Source: an uncultured Christensenellaceae bacterium
Lineage (GTDB): Bacteria > Bacillota > Clostridia > Christensenellales > Aristaeellaceae
Assembly: GCA_905236495.1 (NCBI GenBank)
Contig: CAJOPV010000113.1
Location: 1 to 13,074, forward strand
Reading direction: 5' to 3'
Length of the DNA: 13,074 nt
The stretch's first letter is position 1, and the number at the start of each line of letters is the position of its first letter. Both the position numbers and the translations under genes were made by a program. Positions 6,668 to 13,074 of the stretch are shown piece by piece. The notes beneath the pieces are model-generated. The model searched no databases. It was not told the DNA's origin and saw only the letters and a list, made by a program, of their open reading frames with translations.

Positions 6668-8176
6668 ATGGGATGGAAAAAGGCTGCCTGCCTGCTGCTG
6701 GCGCTGCTGTGCGTCATCGGTGCTGCCCAGGCGGAGGAAGCCCCGAAGCCCGCATATATCCTGGCAGGCTTTGACGATACGCAGTACCGCACATGGGCGG
6801 ATAACCAGTTTTTTATCAGGATGGAAGAAAAGACCGGGGTATCTTTTGCCTATCAGCAGTATAAGAACCTGAATGCCTGGACCCAGGCCAAGGCCGATAT
6901 GAAGGCGGGGGATGAAATGCCGGACGTGCTGTTCAAGGCGGCCCTCACCTCGGCTGAATGCATTTCCATGCGGGAAAAGGGCGTGCTCATCGATCTCAAG
7001 CCCTATCTTTCCGAATACGCCCCCAACCTGTGGGCCATCTTGCAGCAGCATCCCGATTACCTGTCCGCCATCACCTTGCCGGACGGCTCCATTGCCGCGC
7101 TGCCCTTTATCAGCAATCTGCCCGTGCAGAATTACCTGTGGGTAAATTCCGCCTGGCTGAATACATTGCATCTTCAAGCGCCCACCACGGCGGAGGAGCT
7201 GGTGACCGTGCTTACCGCCTTTTCCGAGAAGGACCCCAACAGAAACGGCAGGCAGGACGAGATCCCCTTGGGGTTCCTGGGGCCCTTCGATCTCAAATTT
7301 CTGGGCCATGCCTTCGGCCTGATCGCCAATGATTACAATATTTTCGTCGAGGACGGGCAGGTAATGTATATGCCGCTGGATGAAAACTATCGGCTGTTTG
7401 TTACTTGGCTTAGAGACTTATATGAAGCAGAGCTGCTGGATCAAAACGGGTTCCTGATGAACAGCGCCATGCGCACCGTCACCGACAGCAACGCCAAGGC
7501 GACCTACGGGATGATCCTGGCCCCGGTGGCGGCGGACGTATTCAGGACAGCCTGGGGGCAGGAGGATTATCAGATTTTGATGCCCCTGACCTATGAAGGG
7601 AAACAGGCGTACCGGGATTATACGGGCCCCCTGCTTCGGGGCACGTTTGCCGTTACCAGCGCCTGCAAGGACCCGGGGAAAATGCTCTCCTGGGCAGATA
7701 CCCTCTACACGGAGGAAGGGGCCATCCTGGCCTCTGTGGGCCTGGAAAACGTGGATTATCTCATCGACGGCGACGGCACCTGGCGGATGACGCAGAGCGC
7801 CATCAGCAATTCTGAATTTTTCAGCGCCCTGACGCTGATCGACGGCGGGGCCAGCTACCCCGGCATCATGGCGGAGAATTTTCAGCGAAGGTACGGAGGC
7901 GCCGGGCAATATACCGCCGTGCTGGAACAACAGGACGCCTTCCGGGATTACGCCGTGATGCCCTTCCCATATTGCAGCCTGACAGCGGAACAGCTGGAAA
8001 AAGCGGAGCAGATGCAGAAAGAGCTTGGGTATTACGTGGATGTGCAAATGGGCAAATGGGTGCAGGGGCAGGAGGAAATATCCGACGCTTCCTTTGACGC
8101 CTTTGAGGAGCGCCTGAACGAATTGGGCGTTCAGGAGTTTATCGCGTTCTGGCAGGATATCCTGGATCAACTGTAA
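6668..8176 (+). CDS. Extracellular solute-binding protein, sugar ABC type
   Basis: This is an exported binding protein of the extracellular solute-binding family 1-like group (LipO/YtcQ), which usually hands oligosaccharides to an ABC importer. The 502 residues start with a Sec signal peptide (KK, hydrophobic core at about 7-19, cleavage near AQA-EE at 22/23). Family marks are MPDVLF near 84-89, WVNSAWL near 158-164, the calcium-loop-like DPNRNGRQDEIP at 189-200, and a C-terminal KWVQGQEEI followed by the final helix that ends the fold. AAAGGAGG stands eight bases before the ATG. Two features are odd. There is no lipobox cysteine (Cys15 sits in LALLC), although Gram-positive binding proteins are normally lipoproteins. 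No permease or ATPase gene lies nearby either, so the substrate and the partner transporter are unknown. It is first in a series with galactokinase 16 bases downstream. Confidence 0.85.
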   Translation: MGWKKAACLLLALLCVIGAAQAEEAPKPAYILAGFDDTQYRTWADNQFFIRMEEKTGVSFAYQQYKNLNAWTQAKADMKAGDEMPDVLFKAALTSAECISMREKGVLIDLKPYLSEYAPNLWAILQQHPDYLSAITLPDGSIAALPFISNLPVQNYLWVNSAWLNTLHLQAPTTAEELVTVLTAFSEKDPNRNGRQDEIPLGFLGPFDLKFLGHAFGLIANDYNIFVEDGQVMYMPLDENYRLFVTWLRDLYEAELLDQNGFLMNSAMRTVTDSNAKATYGMILAPVAADVFRTAWGQEDYQILMPLTYEGKQAYRDYTGPLLRGTFAVTSACKDPGKMLSWADTLYTEEGAILASVGLENVDYLIDGDGTWRMTQSAISNSEFFSALTLIDGGASYPGIMAENFQRRYGGAGQYTAVLEQQDAFRDYAVMPFPYCSLTAEQLEKAEQMQKELGYYVDVQMGKWVQGQEEISDASFDAFEERLNELGVQEFIAFWQDILDQL

Positions 8177-8192
8177 GGAGGAGCAAAAACGA

Positions 8193-9482
8193 ATGGATCG
8201 TTATTCTAACATGCTTGCCGCCATCAAGCGGCCCGCCGCCATGGAACGGTTCACCCGCCTGTACGGGCGGCGGGAAGGGGCGCTGACCACCCAGCTGACC
8301 CGCTATACCGCCCTGGTGAAGGCGCATCAGGAGGCTTTCCATGAGGAAAAAGCGCCCCTGTATTTAATCAGCGCCCCGGGCCGCACCGAAATCATCGGCA
8401 ATCATACCGATCACAACCGGGGCTTGGTGCTGGCGGCAGCGGTAAACCTGGATTGCCTGGCCTGCGTATCTCCCCGGTCGGATTCCCGGGTGGTTTTATT
8501 CAGCCAGGGTTATCCCGCCGTGGAAATCGACGTGAACGAACTGGAGGCCCGCAAGGAAGAAGAGGGCACCTCCGCCGCCCTGGTACGGGGCGTGGCCCGC
8601 GGGATGCAGGATCGGGGCTTTCGCCTGGGCGGCTTTAACGCCGTCGTTACCAGCGACGTGATCGGGGGCAGCGGCCTTTCCTCCTCCGCCGCGTATGAGG
8701 TGATGGTCTGCGCTGTCTTTGACGCGCTGTACAACGGCTTTACCGTTGACAGCACCGCCCGGGCCCAGATCGCCCAGTATGCGGAAAACGCCTATTTCGG
8801 CAAGCCCTCTGGCCTCATGGATCAGATGGCCTGCTCCACCGGCGGCCTGGTCGCTATCGATTTTAAGGACGAGCCTGCGGTGACACCGCTTTCCTTCTCC
8901 TTTCAGGAGGCGGGCTATTCCCTGGTGGTGGTGAATACGGGAGGCAGTCACGATAACCTGACGGCGGAATACGCCGCCATCCGCACGGAAATGGAGGCGG
9001 TCGCCGGGTTTTTCGGGAAACGGGTGCTTCGTCAGGTGCGCCCGGAGCAGATGATGCAAAGCCTGCCTGAGCTTCGCGATCAGGTGGGGGAGCGGGCCAT
9101 CCTCCGCGCCATGCATTTTTATCAGGAAAACGCCCGGGTGAAAAAGATGGTTTGCGCCATACGGGAAAACGATATGGATACCGTGCTGCAATGCATGATC
9201 GATTCGGGGGAAAGCAGCTGGAAGCTGCTGCAGAATATTTATCCTGCGGGGACGGAGCAGCCCATGGCCCTGGCGCTGGAGCTGGCAAAGCTCAAGCTGA
9301 CTGACGGCGGCGCTTGGCGGGTGCATGGCGGCGGCTTTGCCGGAACCACCCTGAACGTGGTGCCTAACGATCTGACGGATGATTTTGTGCAGCGGATGGA
9401 AAGCGTGTTTGGCAAAAAGAGCTGCTTCGTGCTGGACGTGCGCCCGGAGGGCGCTGCCATCGTGCTGACAAGCGAAGACTGA
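8193..9482 (+). CDS. galK: Galactokinase-family GHMP sugar kinase
   Basis: It is expected to phosphorylate galactose, or a close relative, at C1 with ATP, the first step of the Leloir route. All three GHMP motifs are present: APGRTEIIGNHTDHNRG at 61-77, the ATP loop IGGSGLSSSAA at 157-167, and GGGFAGT at 379-385. GKPSGLMDQ at 204-212 carries the likely catalytic Asp210. The 429 residues exceed the usual 380-390 because of an N-terminal extension of about 45 residues, as in a clostridial subgroup. The first motif reads TEIIGNHTDHN rather than the classical VNLIGEHTDYN; sugar-binding positions may therefore differ, so the true substrate could be another sugar. AAGGAGG precedes the ATG. No galT, galE or galactose transporter is seen in the window. 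Confidence 0.85.
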   Translation: MDRYSNMLAAIKRPAAMERFTRLYGRREGALTTQLTRYTALVKAHQEAFHEEKAPLYLISAPGRTEIIGNHTDHNRGLVLAAAVNLDCLACVSPRSDSRVVLFSQGYPAVEIDVNELEARKEEEGTSAALVRGVARGMQDRGFRLGGFNAVVTSDVIGGSGLSSSAAYEVMVCAVFDALYNGFTVDSTARAQIAQYAENAYFGKPSGLMDQMACSTGGLVAIDFKDEPAVTPLSFSFQEAGYSLVVVNTGGSHDNLTAEYAAIRTEMEAVAGFFGKRVLRQVRPEQMMQSLPELRDQVGERAILRAMHFYQENARVKKMVCAIRENDMDTVLQCMIDSGESSWKLLQNIYPAGTEQPMALALELAKLKLTDGGAWRVHGGGFAGTTLNVVPNDLTDDFVQRMESVFGKKSCFVLDVRPEGAAIVLTSED

Positions 9483-9507
9483 GAACAACTGCGGAGGGAG
9501 GCAGGGC

Positions 9508-10188
9508 ATGAGCTGGGCGGTAGGCGCGCTGGGCAGCGTGGGGATGCTGGCGCTGATCGGGCTTTTGATCATGGCCTTTCTGCGTAAAGCGGGCCTTTTG
9601 AAGGGCGAAACCGTGAGGACCATGCTGCGCTGCGCCTGTATGACCGCGCTGGTAGGCGCGGGCTATTTCCTCTTTGCTTTGCTGATCCGCTTTACGGTCT
9701 ATGGTGCGTTTGAAGCGGGCCAGGATATAGGGCAGGCCCTGGGCGGCCCCTATTTCCATGAGGCGCTGAACGCCCTGTCAGCCCCGGCATTCAGCTATCC
9801 TGTCACGGGCGTATTCGCCGCCGTCGCTCACTTTCTGGGCGGCATCCTGTTTCGGCAGTATCGGCTTACGGGCTTTGCGCTGGCGTATCTGATGACGACG
9901 GCGGCCTTATGGCTTTTGACGGTGAGGCTTAAAACGATCTGGAATGAGCAAGCGGCGGAAAACGCGGCATTCCTGCTGCTGTGCCTGCCGGGCAGCGCGT
10001 TTTTCTTCCTGCCCTGCGGCGTTCCGCTGGTCTTTCTGCTGGCTGGGCTGATCTTTTTCTTCTTGGGCAGAAAAATCCCGCCCTGCGCTTTTTCCCTGTC
10101 TCATCGGGGTTATACCGCCCTCCTGACGGTGTGCCTATGCCTGTCCGCCGCCGTGATCTGCGCCATGGCGGACGGCAGGATCGGATAG
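9508..10188 (+). CDS. Polytopic membrane protein, degenerate GT-C-like partner
   Basis: This 226-residue integral membrane protein has about six hydrophobic segments (near 8-24, 42-62, 97-115, 120-138, 151-188 and 202-220). I do not recognise a named family. Read side by side with the next gene, residues about 95-192 align with residues 79-175 of the mannosyltransferase: FSYPVTGVFAAVAHFLG against VFYPLYPLLVRLLG, and LPGSAFFFLPCGVPLVFLLAG against FPFSVFVMGVFSEGLFLLTA. The catalytic-loop Asp of the neighbour (GDATRYLDIAENGY) has no counterpart here, and the C-terminal half is missing. It is thus probably a non-catalytic, half-length paralogue acting as a partner or scaffold; this is an inference from eye alignment. 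GGAGGGAGG precedes the ATG. The stop is ten bases before the mannosyltransferase gene. Confidence 0.65.
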   Translation: MSWAVGALGSVGMLALIGLLIMAFLRKAGLLKGETVRTMLRCACMTALVGAGYFLFALLIRFTVYGAFEAGQDIGQALGGPYFHEALNALSAPAFSYPVTGVFAAVAHFLGGILFRQYRLTGFALAYLMTTAALWLLTVRLKTIWNEQAAENAAFLLLCLPGSAFFFLPCGVPLVFLLAGLIFFFLGRKIPPCAFSLSHRGYTALLTVCLCLSAAVICAMADGRIG

Positions 10189-10198
10189 GAGGAACGGA

Positions 10199-11323
10199 AT
10201 GAAAAAGATACTTGCCTCCAAGGCCCGAAAATGGCTGGCGATCGCCGGGATGTGCCTGGGCGTTCATTACCTGATGCTGATCCTATCTCACATCCTCATT
10301 AGCGGCTCCTTTTCATTCCAGGGGCTGTGGGACCTTGCCGTGCAGCGGTGGACCACCCCGGGGGACGCCACCCGCTATCTGGATATCGCCGAAAACGGCT
10401 ATGTCCATTCGGGGGAGAACGCCATCAATCTGGTGTTTTATCCTTTGTATCCGCTGCTGGTGCGCCTGCTGGGGGCGGTGGTGAGGAGCCTGCCCCTGGC
10501 GGGGGTCCTGGTATCCCAATGCTGCTATGCCGGGGCTTCCGTCATGCTGTACGAGCTGATCCTTCAGGACGCGGGGGAAAGGGAAGCCTGGGACGGGGCG
10601 CTGCTCATGGCGCTGTTTCCTTTTTCCGTATTCGTTATGGGCGTGTTTTCGGAGGGGCTTTTTCTGCTTACTGCCATCAGCTGCCTTTACTGTATTCGCA
10701 CGAAGCGATTCCTGGCGGCGGGGATGACAGGATTCCTGGCGGCGCTGTGCCGCACCCAGGGGATGCTGCTTTTGTTCCCGGCGGTATGCGAGCTGTTTTT
10801 GCTGCGGGCAGGGGAGGAAAAGCGCCCCTTCCGTTGGAAGGATCTCGCGGTGCTTCTGATCCCCGCCGGGTTCGGCGTGTATCTGCTCATCAATTACGCT
10901 TTGCACGGAAACTTTTTTCAATTCTTGTTATACGAGGCGGCGGCCCCCTGGTATCAGAGCACCAAATGGGTGGGCGAAAACCTGAGCCAGCACTACAGCA
11001 TGGCGCTGGAGCATCCGGGCTTGAGCGCTATCATTTACTGGCCTCAGCTGATCTTGTATTTTGCCGTGCTGGGCGTCCTGCTCTGGGGGCTGTGGAAGCG
11101 GGAAAGGATCAGCTATCTCCTCTACGGCGGGGTGTATCTGGGCTTTTCCTATCTTTCCGGGTGGATGATCAGCGGCGGGCGGTATATGCTCTGCTGCGTG
11201 CCGGTGTATCTGATCCTGTGCAAAGTCAGAAGCGCAGGAGCCCGGCGGGCGATCCTGTTTGTATCCGCCCTGCTGTGCTTTGCTTACAGCCTGTTTTTCT
11301 ACAAGAGCTTTGCCATCATGTGA
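10199..11323 (+). CDS. PIG-V-like GT-C mannosyltransferase
   Basis: This is a membrane glycosyltransferase expected to move a sugar, probably mannose, from a lipid-phosphate donor onto a glycolipid or cell-surface polymer on the outer face. The 374 residues contain about nine hydrophobic segments. Family marks are the first extracytoplasmic loop RWTTPGDATRYLDIAENGY (50-68) with Asp56 the likely catalytic acid, FYPLYP at 80-85, the cytoplasmic LCRTQGM at 183-189, and SGGRYML at 325-331 near the end. These fit bacterial relatives of GPI mannosyltransferase 2 (PIG-V). AGGAGG stands six bases before the ATG. It sits directly after its apparent half-length paralogue and before tsaE. The donor and acceptor cannot be read from sequence, and another hexose in place of mannose is possible. 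Confidence 0.8.
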   Translation: MKKILASKARKWLAIAGMCLGVHYLMLILSHILISGSFSFQGLWDLAVQRWTTPGDATRYLDIAENGYVHSGENAINLVFYPLYPLLVRLLGAVVRSLPLAGVLVSQCCYAGASVMLYELILQDAGEREAWDGALLMALFPFSVFVMGVFSEGLFLLTAISCLYCIRTKRFLAAGMTGFLAALCRTQGMLLLFPAVCELFLLRAGEEKRPFRWKDLAVLLIPAGFGVYLLINYALHGNFFQFLLYEAAAPWYQSTKWVGENLSQHYSMALEHPGLSAIIYWPQLILYFAVLGVLLWGLWKRERISYLLYGGVYLGFSYLSGWMISGGRYMLCCVPVYLILCKVRSAGARRAILFVSALLCFAYSLFFYKSFAIM

Positions 11324-11338
11324 TTTCGGGAGGAACAA

Positions 11339-11785
11339 GTGATTATTACCCACGCTGCGGAAGAAACGAGGGCCCTGGGCGGGCGGCTGGCAAAGCGCCT
11401 GCATGCCGGGGATACGGTGCTCCTGACAGGGGATCTGGGCGCCGGGAAAAGCGAATTGGCCCGGGGCATTGCGCGGGGCCTGGGCGTTTCGGGGCCCATC
11501 CCAAGCCCCTCCTTCACCATCCTGAACGCCTATGACGAGGGCCGCATCCCCCTGTATCATTTCGATTGGTACCGCATCCAGGACAGCGGCGAGATCGGAG
11601 AAATGGGGATGGAGGAGCAGATCGGCGGGGACGGCGTGGCCCTGATCGAGTGGGGCGAGCGGGCCGCAGAGTATCTGCCGGAAAGAATGCTGAAAATTTC
11701 CATACAAAATCCGGGCGGCGACGACCGGGAAATTACTTTCCAGCCCCTGGGCGGCTTTCCCTTTGAGGAGGATTGGCTCTTATGA
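11339..11785 (+). CDS. tsaE: tRNA t6A synthesis ATPase TsaE
   Basis: This P-loop ATPase works with TsaB and TsaD to place threonylcarbamoyl on A37 of ANN-reading tRNAs. The 148 residues are the normal length. Walker A is GDLGAGKS at 31-38. SPSFT at 56-60 is the family's switch-like element, HFDWYR at 74-79 carries the conserved Asp76, and IEWGERAAEYLP at 103-114 is the C-terminal signature. The start is GTG at 11339, with GGGAGG five bases upstream; no ATG gives a better match. The stop overlaps the tsaB start as ATGA, so the two are translationally coupled. Confidence 0.95.
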   Translation: MIITHAAEETRALGGRLAKRLHAGDTVLLTGDLGAGKSELARGIARGLGVSGPIPSPSFTILNAYDEGRIPLYHFDWYRIQDSGEIGEMGMEEQIGGDGVALIEWGERAAEYLPERMLKISIQNPGGDDREITFQPLGGFPFEEDWLL

Positions 11786-12480
11786 TCTTGCTTTGCCTGG
11801 ATACCTCCGGCCCGGTGGCGGGGGTTTCGCTGATAGAGGATGGCACGGTGCGCTACGAGGCCATGGCGGTGAACAAATTCACCCATTCCCAGTCCATCCT
11901 GCCCATGACAGAGGAAGCATACGCAAAAACGGGGCTGCAAATCGCCGATACGGATTATTTTGCCGTTACGGTGGGCCCCGGCTCCTTTACCGGGGTGCGC
12001 ATCGGCGTCAGCACGGCAAAGGGCCTGGCCCACGCCCTGAATAAGCCCTGCATCGCGGTGGATGCGCTGGAAGCCATGGCCCGGGGCGCGATCCTCTTTG
12101 ACGGGGCCGTTTGCCCCATTCAGGACGCCAGGGCGGGGCAGGTGTATGGGGCAGCCTTCCGGGGCATCACCGGGGATAGGTTGCTGAGCGATCGGCCTGT
12201 CAAGCTGGAAGAATACCTCGGCGCCGTATCCGCCCTTGATGATCGGCTCCTATTCCTGGGGGATGGGATGCCCGTGCACAGAGAAAGGATCCGGGCCCTC
12301 TTGGGGGATCGGGCAGTTTTTGCGCCGCCGCATATGGCTTATCTGCGGCCCGCCGCCGCTGCGGCCCTGGCCTGGGAAAAGCGGGCGGAGGCGGTTCCTT
12401 ACAGCGACTTAAAGCCCTTATACCTGCGTCCGCCCCAGGCTGAAAGGCAAAAGAACCTGAAGGAGCGTGCCCATGAATGA
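11782..12480 (+). CDS. tsaB: tRNA t6A synthesis scaffold protein TsaB
   Basis: This is an inactive paralogue of TsaD that forms the TsaB-TsaD heterodimer in t6A synthesis. In its 232 residues, the ASKHA-type start ILLCLDTSG at 2-10, HSQSILP at 35-41, GPGSFTGVRIG at 65-75 and PIQDARAGQVYGA in the middle are all typical. The end, PLYLRPPQAE, is the normal TsaB tail. The ATG at 11782 overlaps the tsaE stop, with GAGGAG eleven bases ahead. An in-frame TTG at 11773 is not needed. tsaD, the catalytic partner, is not in the window and may lie beyond the right edge or elsewhere. Confidence 0.95.
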   Translation: MILLCLDTSGPVAGVSLIEDGTVRYEAMAVNKFTHSQSILPMTEEAYAKTGLQIADTDYFAVTVGPGSFTGVRIGVSTAKGLAHALNKPCIAVDALEAMARGAILFDGAVCPIQDARAGQVYGAAFRGITGDRLLSDRPVKLEEYLGAVSALDDRLLFLGDGMPVHRERIRALLGDRAVFAPPHMAYLRPAAAAALAWEKRAEAVPYSDLKPLYLRPPQAERQKNLKERAHE

Positions 12481-12967
12481 GCCGTTGATCCGCCGCATGA
12501 AACTGGAGGATGTGGAACAGGTGCACGCCGTGGAGACGGCCTCCTTCCCCAAGCCCTGGACCCTGGCGGATTTCACCCGGGAAATGACCGCCAACGTGTG
12601 CGCCCGGTATCTGGTGGCGGAAAGGGACGATCGGGTGATCGGCTTTGCGGGGGCATGGATCGTGCTGGATGAGGCCCACGTCACCAACATCGCTGTTTTG
12701 CCCGCATTCAGGGGGCAGGGCATTGGACGGAAGCTGACGGAGGCCCTGCTTCAGTACGCCGCGAACCTGGGGGTGACCTACGCCACATTGGAGGTGCGGC
12801 GCAGCAATCAGGCGGCGCAGACGCTGTACCGGTCCCTGGGGTTTGAATACGTGGGCGTCCGCAAGCGGTATTACGAGGATAACGGGGAAGACGCGCTGGT
12901 TTTTTGCTGCCAGCAGATGCCGTCGGCGGAGGAATCCTTTGAAGAAGCGGAAACCAGAAAAGAATGA
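12473..12967 (+). CDS. rimI: Ribosomal protein alanine N-acetyltransferase RimI
   Basis: This GNAT-fold enzyme moves acetyl from acetyl-CoA to a protein N-terminus; in E. coli the target is ribosomal protein S18. Seen in its 164 residues are ASFPKPWTLADF (23-34), the beta4 segment HVTNIAVLP (69-77), the pyrophosphate loop RGQGIG at 80-85, the catalytic Glu107 in TLEVRRSN, and the Tyr119-containing ALYR-type segment (TLYRSLGFE). The C-terminal end has an acidic tail beyond the usual fold. The ATG at 12473 has AAGGAG seven bases ahead and overlaps the tsaB stop by eight bases. The GTG at 12467 would sit too close to that site. The order tsaE-tsaB-rimI is common in Firmicutes. Confidence 0.93.
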   Translation: MNEPLIRRMKLEDVEQVHAVETASFPKPWTLADFTREMTANVCARYLVAERDDRVIGFAGAWIVLDEAHVTNIAVLPAFRGQGIGRKLTEALLQYAANLGVTYATLEVRRSNQAAQTLYRSLGFEYVGVRKRYYEDNGEDALVFCCQQMPSAEESFEEAETRKE

Positions 12968-13021
12968 ACACAAAGATCGCAAAAAAATTGGCAAGTTGTA
13001 AAATAAAATGACGCAAAAGAA

Positions 13022-13050
13022 ATGACTCATCGGGTCAAAACTGGTAGAAT
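13022..13050 (+). promoter_or_regulatory. Possible promoter for a gene beyond the right edge
   Basis: ATGACT (13022-13027) and TAGAAT (13045-13050) are 17 bases apart, with four and five of six consensus bases. The stretch from 12968 to the end is AT-rich, has no clear terminator after rimI, and holds no gene. An imperfect inverted repeat (TGACTC/GGGTCA, 13023-13037) covers the -35 and spacer and could be an operator. The repeat is short and may be chance. Confidence 0.35.
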
Positions 13051-13074
13051 GAAAGCGACCAAACCAACATTCGC

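Noticed and set aside
7418..8170. 250-codon open frame on the minus strand
   Set aside because: It is antisense to the solute-binding protein gene, whose family motifs are clear.
8496..9623. 375-codon open frame on the minus strand
   Set aside because: It is antisense to the galactokinase gene and the following start, His/Pro/Arg-rich, with no domain seen.
1..13074. CRISPR array, tRNA, rRNA, transposase or integrase
   Set aside because: No regularly spaced direct repeats, no cloverleaf, no rRNA-like sequence and no transposase or recombinase motifs were seen on either strand.

Overview
The window looks like chromosome from a spore-forming, fairly GC-rich member of the Clostridia. The evidence is a dipicolinate synthase pair (dpaA-dpaB), strong GGAGG-type ribosome binding sites, a SpoIIIE/FtsK translocase, and an exported solute-binding protein of the Firmicutes LipO/YtcQ type. 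A gut or rumen lineage is a guess. The sequence alone does not name a genus.

Left edge (1-880): an AT-richer, accessory-looking stretch. Bases 1-175 can fold into a multi-branched RNA on the + strand. A long-range closing stem encloses four hairpins, one of them capped by a C(UGCG)G tetraloop. After it, on the minus strand, come a 102-residue acidic protein (292-600) and, overlapping its start by ATGA, a 61-codon reading frame with no start codon (597-782). That frame reads as the C-terminal end of a secreted or polymorphic-type toxin. Together they look like a stranded toxin tail with its immunity gene, lodged just behind ftsK.

Minus-strand block (878-6508), transcribed right to left: dpaA and dpaB overlap by ATGA and make the two subunits of spore dipicolinate synthase. 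A good sigma-K-like promoter sits directly in front of dpaA. An exported DUF3298-type protein and a large FtsK/SpoIIIE DNA translocase follow, also coupled by ATGA. A near-consensus vegetative promoter in the last codons of dpaB can drive these two separately. In Bacillus subtilis, spoVFAB and spoIIIE also lie near each other, so this looks like a remnant of conserved gene order.

Plus-strand block (6668-12967): a tight series of seven genes begins at a TATAAT promoter, divergent from dpaA. It encodes an exported sugar-type solute-binding protein without transporter partners, a galactokinase-family GHMP kinase, a polytopic membrane protein that looks like a degenerate half-length relative of the next gene, a PIG-V-like GT-C mannosyltransferase, and then TsaE, TsaB and RimI. 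The last three are the usual tRNA t6A-modification and N-acetyltransferase cluster. Gaps are 25 bp or less, and the last genes overlap, so one polycistronic transcript is likely. A possible promoter in the last 55 bases would serve a gene beyond the right edge.
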